Shown here piece by piece: positions 18,356 through 27,185 of a DNA stretch of 64,000 nucleotides; the first letter of the stretch is position 1; the number at the start of each line of letters is the position of its first letter. This DNA is from Fimbriimonadales bacterium (GTDB taxonomy: Bacteria > Armatimonadota > Fimbriimonadia > Fimbriimonadales > GBS-DC), in the NCBI GenBank assembly GCA_025998675.1, contig AP024673.1:248001-312000 (forward strand), given 5' to 3'. The translations under genes and the position numbers were made by a program. The notes beneath the pieces are model-generated. The model saw nothing but the letters and a program-made list of their open reading frames with translations. It had not been told where the DNA came from and made no database searches.

Positions 18356-20194
18356 TTAGCTGCCGCAGCCGAAGTTGAACAGTACCACCAGCAGATCGGC
18401 GTCGTCGACCGTGCCGTTGTTGTCGACATCCGCCGGACCGCAGAAGCCGAAGCAGCCGAAGTTGAACAGCACCTCCAGCAGGTCAGCGTCATCGACCGTG
18501 CCGTCGTTGTTCACATCGCCTTCGCAGCCGCCGCCATCCTCGCAGCCTTGCTGGCTGACGAAGTACGCGCCCTGCAGCTGGATGGTGTAGCGCCCACCTG
18601 CAGCCGTTGCGCCCGTCCAACCGGCGATGGGGTTCGACGCGCCCGGTCCATCGGGACAGCGGACGCCTGAGAAGGGCGAGTTATTCCAGAGGAGGCCACC
18701 ATTTACATCCACAGCATCGCGGTTGTAGCGACTAATTGCCAGCAGGTAGGTGCCTGCCTGTGTGATGCACCCAGAGGAGTTATCGATCGTGGACTGAAGG
18801 CCTCCTGAGTCGTCGTTGAATGCGACACCCGTCCCATCGCAGCGGAACAGCCAGAGCTGCGTGTCGAATCCAGCGCCGCCCACTGTGCTGGCAGAGAAGC
18901 TGGCGGGGTCGGTGATGCAGATGACATACATATCCACATCATCCGTGCCGTGTTCGCCGCGCACGCGGGTCACAGGCGACTGACAGGGCGTCTGGTCAGG
19001 CAGGGTCACCAGCTGCGCCGTTCCGGGCAGGTCGCCTGCGTCGCCGCCGCCGTAGTACTGTTCATCCCACGGCGTGGGCGGCGGACAATCGGCGGGATCG
19101 CCTGCAGACGCGCCGCGCACACCTGTGAGAGACACTATGTAGCGCCCGGTGGACGCAGAGGAGCCTGTCCAGCCCGCAACACGGGAGTTCGGCTCCGCGC
19201 CGTCGGGTGTGCGAATCAAGCGGTCTGCCGTAGACGCCCAGATGGGACCATCGTCACACCCTGCCGCACGCCGCGTCGCAACGCTCACCGCCAGGTAGTA
19301 GACGCCTGCCTGTGTGAGCTGCCCGCCACGATTGTCAATCCGCGACTGTGTGCCTGTGGAGGCGTCGGGATTGTCGTCGTTGAGCAGCACGCCCTTGCCG
19401 TCGGCGTCGAACAGTGAGAGTACCGTATTTAGCGACGTGCCATTCACCGTGCTGGCGCTGAAGTTCTGGGGGTCTTCGATGAAGATGGCATACACGTCCA
19501 CATCGTTCGTGCCGCCGATTTGACCCCGGATGCCGCTGGCGATGAGGTCGCTGGTACTCTGGGCGGTTTCGGGCAGGTCGCCTGCATCCCCGCCGCCGTT
19601 CGCAGTCTCATCCCAGCCATTGAAAGGCGGACAATCGGCAGGATCGCCCGCAGTGGCGCCCTCCGCGCCCGTGAGGAAAATCGTGTATGCGCCTGCAGCA
19701 GTTGTGCTGGTGGTCCAGCTCGCGACCCGTGAAGACGGTTCCGCGCCGTTGGGGCAGTTGTTGACATTGGTAGACCACAGCCCACCATCGTTGCAGCCCA
19801 GCGGATCCTTGTTGAAGCGTGTAATCGCGAGGTAGTAGACCCCAGGAGAGGTGATACAGTTGTTCGTGTTGTTAATGAGCGACTGCAACCCATCGCCGCC
19901 GTCATCGTCGGCAACGACGCCCACGCCATTGGCGTCGAACAGAAAGAGCTGGGTGTCCCATGTTGCGCCGTTCGAGGTGGTTGCACTGAAGCTTGCGGGG
20001 TCGCTGATGTAAATCGCGTACATGTCCACATCGTTCGTGTCGAGCGTGCCCTGAATGTCGCTAAGGGCGCCGCTCCCTGTGGACTGGGCGGTTTCAGGCA
20101 AATCGCCTGCGTCGCCCTGTTCAAACCAGGTCTGCGCCTGCGCGCTAAACACAAGCGCGCCTACTGCCAGAAAAGACCAGAGTGTTCTGAACAT
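18356..20194 (-). CDS. Secreted protein with three PPC/DVUA0089-like domains and dockerin-like tail
   Basis: 612 aa. Signal peptide 1-20 (ending VFSAQAQ). Three repeats of about 170 residues each contain phrases like DVDMYAIYISDPASFSATT, DTQLFLFDANGVGV and GVYYLAISRFN, the pattern of bacterial pre-peptidase C-terminal (PPC) type beta domains. The end has two dockerin-like repeats (GDVNNDGTVDDADLL and DVDNNGTVDDADLL). Likely extracellular; no protease domain is attached. AAAGGAG sits 8 nt before ATG 20194 and TATACT at 20237-20242 is a probable -10. Confidence 0.82.
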   Translation of the reverse strand: MFRTLWSFLAVGALVFSAQAQTWFEQGDAGDLPETAQSTGSGALSDIQGTLDTNDVDMYAIYISDPASFSATTSNGATWDTQLFLFDANGVGVVADDDGGDGLQSLINNTNNCITSPGVYYLAITRFNKDPLGCNDGGLWSTNVNNCPNGAEPSSRVASWTTSTTAAGAYTIFLTGAEGATAGDPADCPPFNGWDETANGGGDAGDLPETAQSTSDLIASGIRGQIGGTNDVDVYAIFIEDPQNFSASTVNGTSLNTVLSLFDADGKGVLLNDDNPDASTGTQSRIDNRGGQLTQAGVYYLAVSVATRRAAGCDDGPIWASTADRLIRTPDGAEPNSRVAGWTGSSASTGRYIVSLTGVRGASAGDPADCPPPTPWDEQYYGGGDAGDLPGTAQLVTLPDQTPCQSPVTRVRGEHGTDDVDMYVICITDPASFSASTVGGAGFDTQLWLFRCDGTGVAFNDDSGGLQSTIDNSSGCITQAGTYLLAISRYNRDAVDVNGGLLWNNSPFSGVRCPDGPGASNPIAGWTGATAAGGRYTIQLQGAYFVSQQGCEDGGGCEGDVNNDGTVDDADLLEVLFNFGCFGFCGPADVDNNGTVDDADLLVVLFNFGCGS

Positions 20195-20236
20195 CGTCGT
20201 GCCTCCTTTCGTGGCGGATTGCCACGCATGTGAAGT

Positions 20237-20242
20237 AGTATA
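20237..20242 (-). promoter_or_regulatory. -10 box (TATACT) of the PPC-domain gene
   Basis: On the minus strand GGTATACT lies about 42 nt upstream of ATG 20194, giving a leader of about 35 nt that contains AAAGGAG. Confidence 0.5.
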
Positions 20243-20260
20243 CCCCGTCTTTTAGAAAAA

Positions 20261-21298
20261 TCAACAGCCCTGCACGCTCTCGCGCACGATGAGAGTGGTC
20301 TCAAAGAGCCGTGCGCCGCGCAGCAGTTCGCCCGTTTCGATTTGCTGCAGGAGCGCTTCGGCGGCGTGGACGCCGATTTCGTGGATGGGGCTGCGCATGG
20401 TGGTCAGGGGCGGTTTGACCAGCGCCGCCATCGGCGTGTCGTCGATGCCCACGATGGAGACCGCGTCGGGCACAGGCACGCCCTGCTGGGCGCAGGCGTC
20501 CAGCGCGCCCATCGCGAGCAGGTCGTTCGAGCCGATGATTGCGGTCAGCGGGGGCGTGATTTGCAACAGCCGTTCCGCCGCCAGCAGTCCGCCCGAATGC
20601 TCGTAGTTGCTGTCCGCAATCCATTCCGCTGGGGGGCAGATTCCATGCGCCGTCATCTCGTCCAGATAGCCCTGAACCCGCTGAATCGCGCTCCAGTGGT
20701 TGTCGGGGCCCTTAATCAGCCCAATCCGCCGATGTCCGTAGCCAATCAGGTAGCGCACCAGCGCGCGCATGGTGTTCTCGTTGTCGATGTCGATGCAGTA
20801 GTAGCCGTACTCGTCGGGGAGCGTGCTGCCCACGACCACGCATGGGAGCGCGCTGGTGGGCGGCAGCGCCAGAATCGGGCTTTCGCGCAGCGGCGCTATC
20901 AGCACAAGACCGTCCACCGTGCCGTCGTCCAGCTCGGTCCAGACGGCGTGCGGTTCGAGGCGGTGCGGGGTGATAATCTTGAGCTGGTACTCGCGGGGCA
21001 ACAGGGCGTCCACCAGTCCGTCCATCACGGCGGTCGCGTAGGGGTTGCGCGTGAAGACGGCGTGCTGGCGTTCCATGACGACGCCGATGGTGTGTGTGCG
21101 CCGTGCGGCGAGGCTGCGCGCGACACGGTTCGGGCGGTAGCCGAGCTGACGCGCCGCCGTCAACACGCGCGCGACCGTCTCCGCGCTGTGCAGCTCGACT
21201 TTATTGCTCAAGATATTCGACGCCGTGCCTATCGAGACGCCTGCTGTCTCCGCCAGTTGCTTCAGAGTGGGGCGTTTCGCACGCCGCGCGGTCTTCAC
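20261..21298 (-). CDS. LacI family transcriptional regulator
   Basis: 345 aa. DNA-binding domain at residues 9-60: PTLKQLAETAGVSIGTASNILS (helix-turn-helix) and the hinge helix GYRPNRVARSLA. The periplasmic-binding-protein-like effector domain follows (TIGVVMERQHAVF, EHSGGLLAAERLL, SIVGIDDTPMAALVKPPLTT). The target operon is not evident; the neighbouring dehydrogenase and secreted PPC protein genes are candidates. The start is GTG, only 7 nt after a TATAAT box that overlaps the stop codon of the upstream gene, which suggests a leaderless message. Confidence 0.92.
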   Translation of the reverse strand: MKTARRAKRPTLKQLAETAGVSIGTASNILSNKVELHSAETVARVLTAARQLGYRPNRVARSLAARRTHTIGVVMERQHAVFTRNPYATAVMDGLVDALLPREYQLKIITPHRLEPHAVWTELDDGTVDGLVLIAPLRESPILALPPTSALPCVVVGSTLPDEYGYYCIDIDNENTMRALVRYLIGYGHRRIGLIKGPDNHWSAIQRVQGYLDEMTAHGICPPAEWIADSNYEHSGGLLAAERLLQITPPLTAIIGSNDLLAMGALDACAQQGVPVPDAVSIVGIDDTPMAALVKPPLTTMRSPIHEIGVHAAEALLQQIETGELLRGARLFETTLIVRESVQGC

Positions 21299-21305
21299 GC
21301 AATTA

Positions 21306-21311
21306 ATTATA
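21306..21311 (-). promoter_or_regulatory. -10 box (TATAAT) of the lacI-type gene, leaderless configuration
   Basis: GTGTATAAT on the minus strand, 7 nt before the GTG start. It overlaps the TAA stop of the dehydrogenase gene at 21307. Confidence 0.6.
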
Positions 21312-22200
21312 CACCATCCTGCCCGCAGAGCCGACGCAACGCGAGGATAAGCGCCTGTGTGCCGAGCCGCTCGTCGCCCGTGTGTTCCAGCGCGGTGTAG
21401 AGCTGTTGCGTGAGCGCGGTTCCGGGCAGCGGCGCGCCCGCCCGACGCGCTTCGTCCATCAGGATGGCGAGGTCTTTCTGCAGGAGCTTAATCATAAAGC
21501 CGGGCTGGAAATCGCCCTGCGCGATGCGTTTGCCAAGGTTCTCCATCGCCCACGAGCCTGCCGCGCCCGAGCTGAGCGTCTCCACCGTGAGCGCGAGGTC
21601 CAGTCCCGCCTGCTCCGCAAACAGCAGCGCCTCCGACACGGCGAGCATCCCGACGGCAACGGCGATTTGATTGGCGAGCTTCATGCGCTGTCCGCTGCCG
21701 CTCGCGCCGACATAGACCACCTTTTTGCCCATCGTCTGGAAGAGAGGCAGGGCTTGCTGGAAGGCGTCGGGGTCGCCGCCGACCATGATGGTGAGCGTAC
21801 CCGCCTCCGCGCCCCACTGTCCGCCCGTGACGGGCGCGTCCAGGAAGGCGACTCCGCGTTCCTGCGCCGCGGCTGCCAGTCGCTGCGTGAGGCTCGGCGA
21901 GGTGGTGCCCATGTCGATGGCGAGCGCGCCCGGGCGCATCGCGGGCAGCGCGGCGTTCTCGCCCGTGAGCCAGACGCGCTCCACCGTCGCATCGTCGGGC
22001 AGGCAGGTGATGACCACGGCGCACTGTTCGGCGAGCGCGGCGGGGGTGGTCGCCTCGCGCGCGCCCAGCTCGACCAGCGCGTCAATCGGCGGGCGACTGC
22101 GGCTATGCGCCACCAGCGGGTAGCCCGCCTGCAGGATGTGCCGCGCCATCGGACGCCCCATAATTCCCAGCCCGATAAAGCCAACGGTTGGCAGTGTCAT
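21307..22200 (-). CDS. 3-hydroxyisobutyrate dehydrogenase family NAD(P)-dependent oxidoreductase
   Basis: 297 aa from ATG 22200; a reading from 22287 adds 29 residues unlike the family and is rejected. The Rossmann motif GFIGLGIMGRPMA is at residues 6-18. The substrate motif FLDAPVTGGQWGAEAGTLTIMVGG and the catalytic-lysine region GSGQRMKLANQI are intact. Oxidises or reduces a 3-hydroxy acid such as 3-hydroxyisobutyrate, tartronate semialdehyde or succinic semialdehyde; the exact substrate is not decidable. Confidence 0.9.
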   Translation of the reverse strand: MTLPTVGFIGLGIMGRPMARHILQAGYPLVAHSRSRPPIDALVELGAREATTPAALAEQCAVVITCLPDDATVERVWLTGENAALPAMRPGALAIDMGTTSPSLTQRLAAAAQERGVAFLDAPVTGGQWGAEAGTLTIMVGGDPDAFQQALPLFQTMGKKVVYVGASGSGQRMKLANQIAVAVGMLAVSEALLFAEQAGLDLALTVETLSSGAAGSWAMENLGKRIAQGDFQPGFMIKLLQKDLAILMDEARRAGAPLPGTALTQQLYTALEHTGDERLGTQALILALRRLCGQDGV

Positions 22201-22271
22201 ACAGGCATGCGTTTCTCTGTTGCCTGCCCGAGTCCTGCCCCCCTGAGAGTCAGCAACCGCTCCCAGAAGGG

Positions 22272-22300
22272 TTGCAAAAACGGGCATAATAGGGTATAAT
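22272..22300 (+). promoter_or_regulatory. Promoter-like sequence pointing into a non-coding stretch
   Basis: TTGCAA (22272-22277), a 17-nt spacer and TATAAT (22295-22300), facing right. The next 90 bases have no convincing plus-strand gene but contain small hairpins (GGTTCT/AGAACC at 22321-22336; TCAGCG/CGCTGA at 22354-22369). It may be chance or drive a small RNA. Confidence 0.35.
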
Positions 22301-22387
22301 AATGGCGTAGTTTGGCGGGTGGTTCTGTCAAGAACCGGCGTCGTATGGCGCTGTCAGCGAGTACGCTGAGCCCGTCATCAATCTTTT

Positions 22388-23155
22388 TCAGGGAAATTTC
22401 TGGATTCCCCACCCCCGGTAATCGCCTGCGGAGCCTCGATATAGCTTTGATTCGATTCGTTCAAAATAAAGATACTTGCTTTGAAACCCGTGCTGCCATT
22501 CGTCTCCGTAATCACAAAATTGACGGTAAATATTGTAGGCACATAAATCCGCGAGTTGAATCATGTTGTTTTCATGCGAGGGAATAAACAGCAAGCCTTC
22601 GGCAATTTGATTCACCTGTACCAATTCAGTTCCGCGCTCGAGATACTGTTGATGTTGCTGTGCCAGTAGGTTTTCATATCCTTTTTTCCTAAACTGACCC
22701 TCGCTAATCTTATCGAAAATCAGAACTCCGTAAGCATTTCCCTGTTGCTTGAGGAAGGAGTCGACTCGTTCAAAGAGTAAGCGATAAGCAAGCGCACTTG
22801 GCGATGGCGGCGACTGGCTCATTATTCGCGCCTGGTGCTTATCGACCACGCTGGCAATCAGCACGATGTCATATGATAGCAAGACGGTGTAGAGTTTTTC
22901 TGTGAACTCTTCCAGATCTGTTTCGCTTACTGAGTATTGCGACAGATAGCGCTTCTGGCGATCTTGCGGACGGCGTAGCCAGCTCGATTTGATTTCCACA
23001 TCGACCCGGTTGAAATAAGTTCGCTTCAGGTTCAACACATCCAGGTTCAAAGCTCGCCACTGTTCCACAGGAACACCCAGAGCGCACAACACAAAATATT
23101 GGGATAGACTGGTGTATTCGCGCTCACCACTTTCGTCAAGATAAAAGAGATACAT
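22388..23155 (-). CDS. DUF3800 domain-containing protein
   Basis: 255 aa, cytosolic. It begins MYLFYLDESGERE and ends with QLADLCAYNIYRQF, the two acidic motifs typical of DUF3800, a family with an RNase H-like fold often found near mobile or defence genes. VVDKHQA in the middle also fits. No biochemical role is established, and no clear defence partner lies next to it here. Base composition is more AT-rich than the neighbours, suggesting transfer. GGAG lies before the start and TAGAAT 14 nt upstream could be its -10. Confidence 0.8.
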   Translation of the reverse strand: MYLFYLDESGEREYTSLSQYFVLCALGVPVEQWRALNLDVLNLKRTYFNRVDVEIKSSWLRRPQDRQKRYLSQYSVSETDLEEFTEKLYTVLLSYDIVLIASVVDKHQARIMSQSPPSPSALAYRLLFERVDSFLKQQGNAYGVLIFDKISEGQFRKKGYENLLAQQHQQYLERGTELVQVNQIAEGLLFIPSHENNMIQLADLCAYNIYRQFCDYGDEWQHGFQSKYLYFERIESKLYRGSAGDYRGWGIQKFP

Positions 23156-23218
23156 ACTTGTCGCTCCATATTCTACAAATTCCCTCTAAATAACTAAGTT
23201 ATGAGCAAAGTACGCTCT

Positions 23219-23590
23219 TCATTCCAGCGGAATCGACGCGCCCAGAATCAACACGCCGCAGGTGGCGTGCGCAATCAGCGTCAGCGTCCCCAGAATAATC
23301 GCAATCCATGCATGCGCTTTGCCGTGCGCTTCGGGATTCTGTTTCGCATGCGCCAGCCCCCGTATCCCCAGCGGTATCGCCGCCATCGCCAGCAGTGCGC
23401 CGACACAGGGAATGAGGCTGAACACGGCGAGGTAGTAGCCAATCAGCGCGGGGGTGTTTTTGTAGGGCACAATCTGGGACAGCGCGTCTGATGCGCCCGA
23501 AGCCTTCGGCGCGCCGCCCCCAAACGCCGCGCACCGCTCGCAATACTGGCGACCCTCCGCAATCTCCACGCCACAGGTCAGACAGCGCAA
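23219..23590 (-). CDS. Small zinc-ribbon plus DUF4190-like membrane protein
   Basis: 123 aa from a TTG at 23590, preceded by AGAGGTGAG; the start is a judgement, and a longer reading to 23665 adds unlikely residues. CLTCGVEIAEGRQYCERC is a four-cysteine zinc ribbon. After a linker come two hydrophobic segments (ALIGYYLAVFSLIPCVGALLAMAAIPLGI and AWIAIILGTLTLIAHATCGVLIL) as in DUF4190 proteins. An inner-membrane protein of unknown role. Confidence 0.65.
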   Translation of the reverse strand: MRCLTCGVEIAEGRQYCERCAAFGGGAPKASGASDALSQIVPYKNTPALIGYYLAVFSLIPCVGALLAMAAIPLGIRGLAHAKQNPEAHGKAHAWIAIILGTLTLIAHATCGVLILGASIPLE

Positions 23591-23749
23591 CGCTCGCTCA
23601 CCTCTGACATGAAAATGTTCCGTGTTCCCTGCGCCATTCCTGCCAGAGCATCTGCCGTCGCGCACAGGTCATGAAGGCGGACCTGATGCCGCAGGAGCGA
23701 CTGCTTCGGGTTTTTGTGAACGCAGGTTTGCGAACCCGCGCGCGCCCTC

Positions 23750-23779
23750 TTGACAAAAGCCCTTAGAATTTGCTACAAT
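23750..23779 (+). promoter_or_regulatory. Sigma-70-type promoter of the WD40 gene
   Basis: TTGACA (23750-23755), an 18-nt spacer and TACAAT (23774-23779). Transcription would start near 23786, giving a leader of about 35 nt with GAGGGG before ATG 23821. One of the few complete -35/-10 pairs in the window. The 23591-23749 stretch before it shows no gene. Confidence 0.7.
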
Positions 23780-23820
23780 AGAACTGTAGAGCCTATAACG
23801 CATAAGAGGGGTATACGATT

Positions 23821-25899
23821 ATGTGCGCTGCAGTAGGCACATGGGGTATGTTGAGAGCGCTTGTGCGAATGGAGAGGGGGCTGCGAAAGTGGCTCTGGAC
23901 GCCTCTGGTATGCCTGAGTGTATTGGCGCTTGTTCCGGAGGCACTGGGGCAGGAGCGTCCCGATATTTTGTGGATGCGGGGCGCGGTCCTGGGAGTCGCT
24001 GATGTCGCTTTTTCGCCCGATGGGAATCTGATAGCATCTACTGGACAAAGTGTCCGATTGTGGCGTGCGTCGGATGGCTCGCTGGTACGCGCCTTCCAGA
24101 GGCAGCCATACGGTGTGGATGGTCTCGCCTTCTCCCCGGATGGAAGCCTGATTGTGTCCGGCAGTTCCGATGGGATCCTGCGGCTCTGGCGCGTATCGGA
24201 CGGCGCACTGGTGCGCACTCTCAACGGGCATACGGACGCGGTTAGAAGCGTCGCGTTCTCTTCGGATGGACGCCTGATTGTGTCTGCAGGTAGGGATTAC
24301 ACTGTCCGATTGTGGCGTGTGGCGGATGGCGCCCTGATACGAACGCTCACAGGGCACACGGCTCCAGTTTTCTGTGTCGCAGTCTCGCCTGACGGTAGCA
24401 CAGTTGCTTCAGGCAGTGCGGATAATACTGTCAGACTGTGGCGTGTGGCGGATGGCGCCCTGATACGAACGCTCACTGGGCACCTTGATTGGATTCGTGG
24501 AGTCGCTTTCTCGCCAGATGGGCGCCTGGTCGCCTCTGCAGGAGGGTCGGATGGTACCATCAGGGTATGGCGCGTGTTGGATGGTAGCCTGATTCACACC
24601 CTGACTGGGCACACAAACAGCGTTTTCGCCGTGGCGTTTTCACCGGCTGGAGACATCCTCGCATCCGGGAGTCTCGATTCCACCATACGGCTCTGGCGCG
24701 TGTCGGACGGCGCGCTGGTGCGTGTCCTCGAGGGCTATCCTGTTGGAGTCACCAGGCTTGGTTTCTCGCCGGATGGACGCTTTATAGTTTCTGCAGGGGA
24801 TTGGTACTTTCGCGTGATTCGAATGTGGCGCGTATCTGATGGGACGCTGATACGAACGATTGAGGGACACGAAGGCGCAGCGCATAGCGTCGCCTTTTCA
24901 CGCGACGGGAATTTTCTCGCGTCGGGGAGCAATGACCAGACGGTTCGGTTGTGGCGCTTGTCGGATGGCTTGTTAATGCGCACCATGACGGCGCACGGAA
25001 ACGCGGTCATGGGAGTTGCCTTCTCGCCTGATAGTCGCTGGATTGCCTCAGCGGGTGGGGAGGGCGCTGTCAGGCTATGGCGTGTTTCCGACGGCGTGAA
25101 CACGAATGCTTTCTGGCACTACAGCTATGTTTACACTGTGGCGTTCTCGCCGGACGGCAGCGTTCTGGCTTCAGGCAACTTCGGGGGCACGGTAAAGCTC
25201 TGGCGCGTATCGGATGGCGCGCTGCTGCGCACCCTCAACGGGCACCCAGGAGGCGTGTCCAGCGTGGCGTTCTCGCCCGACGGGAGTCTCCTTGTGTCAA
25301 GCGGCTACGAGGGCGCGGTAAAGCTCTGGCGCGTGTCGGACGGCGCGCTGCTGCGCACCCTCAACGGGCACACAGCAGGCGTGTCCAGCGTGGCGTTCTC
25401 GCCCGACGGGAGCCTCGTTGCATCGGGCGGCAGAGACGCGACTCTGCGACTCTGGCGCGTGTCGGACGGCGCGCTGCTGCGCACGCTCACTGGACATACC
25501 GATTTTGTCAACAGTGTCGCCTTCTCGCCTGATGGGCGTGTCGTTGGGTCTGCAGGCAGCGACGAGACCATCCGATTGTGGCGCGTGTCGGATGGGGCGC
25601 TGTTGCACACCTACGACGCGGGGACAAGCAGCGCGGTTCTCTCGCTGCAGTTCTCTGCCGACGGACGCATGTTCGGCTACGGCTGCGAGGACGGGACAGT
25701 CGCGGCAGCGCTCAATCCGACGGCGCGTCAGGATGGCGATGTCAACCGTGATGGCTGCGTGGACGACGCCGATCTGCTGATGGCGCTGTTCGCCTTTGGT
25801 CAAAACGGCACGGAACTGCCAGAGGATTTGAACAGCGACGGCGTCGTGGACGACTCTGACCTGTTGCTGGTGCTATTCAATTTCGGCAGTGGTTGTTGA
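23821..25899 (+). CDS. Secreted 14-repeat WD40 protein with dockerin-like tail
   Basis: 692 aa. A long basic start is followed by a signal sequence (PLVCLSVLALVPEALGQ); ATG 23869 would give a more usual signal peptide length, but ATG 23821 has the ribosome binding site. Fourteen WD-type repeats follow from about residue 55 to 630, each like VAFSPDGSLVASGG and LRLWRVSDGALLRTLTGH, enough for two seven-bladed propellers. The tail has two dockerin-like repeats (GDVNRDGCVDDADLL and DLNSDGVVDDSDLL). No catalytic domain. Probably an exported binding scaffold. The repeats are also near-identical at DNA level around 25200-25480, so copy number may vary. Confidence 0.88.
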   Translation: MCAAVGTWGMLRALVRMERGLRKWLWTPLVCLSVLALVPEALGQERPDILWMRGAVLGVADVAFSPDGNLIASTGQSVRLWRASDGSLVRAFQRQPYGVDGLAFSPDGSLIVSGSSDGILRLWRVSDGALVRTLNGHTDAVRSVAFSSDGRLIVSAGRDYTVRLWRVADGALIRTLTGHTAPVFCVAVSPDGSTVASGSADNTVRLWRVADGALIRTLTGHLDWIRGVAFSPDGRLVASAGGSDGTIRVWRVLDGSLIHTLTGHTNSVFAVAFSPAGDILASGSLDSTIRLWRVSDGALVRVLEGYPVGVTRLGFSPDGRFIVSAGDWYFRVIRMWRVSDGTLIRTIEGHEGAAHSVAFSRDGNFLASGSNDQTVRLWRLSDGLLMRTMTAHGNAVMGVAFSPDSRWIASAGGEGAVRLWRVSDGVNTNAFWHYSYVYTVAFSPDGSVLASGNFGGTVKLWRVSDGALLRTLNGHPGGVSSVAFSPDGSLLVSSGYEGAVKLWRVSDGALLRTLNGHTAGVSSVAFSPDGSLVASGGRDATLRLWRVSDGALLRTLTGHTDFVNSVAFSPDGRVVGSAGSDETIRLWRVSDGALLHTYDAGTSSAVLSLQFSADGRMFGYGCEDGTVAAALNPTARQDGDVNRDGCVDDADLLMALFAFGQNGTELPEDLNSDGVVDDSDLLLVLFNFGSGC

Positions 25900-25905
25900 G
25901 AAGGG

Positions 25906-25911
25906 TAGAAT
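25906..25911 (+). promoter_or_regulatory. -10 box (TAGAAT) of the HEAT-TlpA gene, leaderless configuration
   Basis: GGGTAGAAT ends 6 nt before the GTG start at 25918 and begins 7 nt after the WD40 gene stop, so there is no space for a ribosome binding site. Confidence 0.55.
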
Positions 25912-25917
25912 CCCCCT

Positions 25918-26994
25918 GTGAAACGGCGCGCGTTGTGGGGAGGGCTGGCGGTTCTGGTGGGCGCGGCGGTGGTCGTGCGCCTGCTCTATCAGCCGCCTGA
26001 AGACGCTCACGCGCGCATGCATGCGGAGGAGGCGAAAGCGCAAGCCGCCATCGACGCGCTTGCTGAGTTGCCCCCTGCGCAGCAGCTGCCCCAGCTGGAG
26101 GAGTACCTGTCGCGCCAGTCGTCGATTGCCGTGCGCATGGCGGCGGTGGAGGCGATTGCGCGGATTGACGCGCCCGAAGCGCGCGCCCTGCTGCGCGAAG
26201 CCCTGCGCGATTTCGCTTCGCCTGTGCGCGTGCGCGTCGCGGAGATGGCGACCCGCCAGCCGCAGGAGGACGCCCTCGAACTGCTTATCGATTGCCTCGC
26301 CGACCACGATACCGATGTGCGTCAGGCGGCGGTGCAGGGACTGCAGCGCCTGCGCGACCGCCGCGCGGTGGGCGCGCTGATAGCCCTGCTGCGCGACGAC
26401 CCGAACGAGCAGACTCAGCACATGGCGATGGGCGCGCTGCGCGCCATCACAGGGCAGCCGTTCTACGCCCGCTACACCGACCCATCTGCGAAGCGTGAGC
26501 GGGCGCGCCAGCAGTGGCTGCGCTGGTGGACAAGCGCGTCGCGTCCGTTCGTCGCGCTCCTGCCGAAGCCCGTCCATCCCGAACGCACGCAGGACGCCCC
26601 CGATTTGACCCTGCGCACGCTGGACGGCGCGCAGGTATCGCTCCGCCGCCCCGAAAAACCGCTGCTGCTCAACTTCTGGGGCACATGGTGCGGCGCATGC
26701 CAGCAGGAGCTGCCCCATCTGATAGCGTTCCACCGCCAGTACGGCGACCGCGTGCAGGTGGTGGGCGTCGCCTTCGATGAGCCTGAGGGCGCGCAGGGGG
26801 TGCAGCGATTCTGCACGAACCGCGGTATCGCGTACCCGCAGGCGCTGGGCGACACGCGCACGCGGGATGCGTTCGACATTCACGGCGTGCCGCAGACGGT
26901 GCTGATCGACGCGCAGGGGCGCATCCGCTTCTGGTGGGTGGGCGCGCGCGATGTGGGCACGCTGGAGCGCGCCGTGAACCTACTGCTGGAGTAG
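25918..26994 (+). CDS. Membrane-anchored HEAT-repeat protein fused to a TlpA-like thioredoxin domain
   Basis: 358 aa, GTG start. Residues 6-24 are a membrane anchor (LWGGLAVLVGAAVVVRLLY). Residues about 40-165 hold HEAT-like repeats (AVRMAAVEAIARIDAPEARALLREAL and similar). Residues about 220-358 are a TlpA/ResA-like domain: LLLNFWGTWCGACQQELPHL gives the redox pair WCGAC, and GVPQTVLIDAQGRIRFWWVG the cis-Pro region. Expected to act outside the inner membrane as a thiol-disulfide reductase, with the HEAT part binding a partner. The fusion order is unusual. Confidence 0.85.
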   Translation: MKRRALWGGLAVLVGAAVVVRLLYQPPEDAHARMHAEEAKAQAAIDALAELPPAQQLPQLEEYLSRQSSIAVRMAAVEAIARIDAPEARALLREALRDFASPVRVRVAEMATRQPQEDALELLIDCLADHDTDVRQAAVQGLQRLRDRRAVGALIALLRDDPNEQTQHMAMGALRAITGQPFYARYTDPSAKRERARQQWLRWWTSASRPFVALLPKPVHPERTQDAPDLTLRTLDGAQVSLRRPEKPLLLNFWGTWCGACQQELPHLIAFHRQYGDRVQVVGVAFDEPEGAQGVQRFCTNRGIAYPQALGDTRTRDAFDIHGVPQTVLIDAQGRIRFWWVGARDVGTLERAVNLLLE

Positions 26995-27000
26995 TCCCTC

Positions 27001-27170
27001 TCACTCCCGCGTGATGGTCTCGTCGAGGTTGAGCATCGCGTGGGCGACCATCGTGAGCGCGGCGAGCTGGGCGTCGTCGTTGCCGACGAGTTTGCGCGTC
27101 GCTTCGGGGATGGCGCGATAGCGTGCCAGCATGCGCCCGTACAGCTGCGCAAGCAGTTCAGTTCGCAAAC
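27001..27170 (-). pseudogene. Remnant of the 3' end of a DUF1553 (PSD1) gene
   Basis: The reading frame ending at 27001 encodes ATRKLVGNDDAQLAALTMV and then AHAMLNLDETITRE, nearly the same end as the complete protein at 31830-34700. The last 65 or so bases are identical between the two and the rest is diverged. The homology stops near 27170, and the short upstream part of this frame (to 27216) is unrelated. No cytochrome or DUF1549 part is present, so it is not functional. It marks the left edge of the island. Confidence 0.75.
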
Positions 27171-27185
27171 GCAGCGCAAAGATAC

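Noticed and set aside
22197-22412. A 71-residue minus-strand frame after the DUF3800 gene
   Set aside because: It overlaps the DUF3800 end and the next gene start, has no ribosome binding site of its own and no recognisable family. Kept as non-coding.
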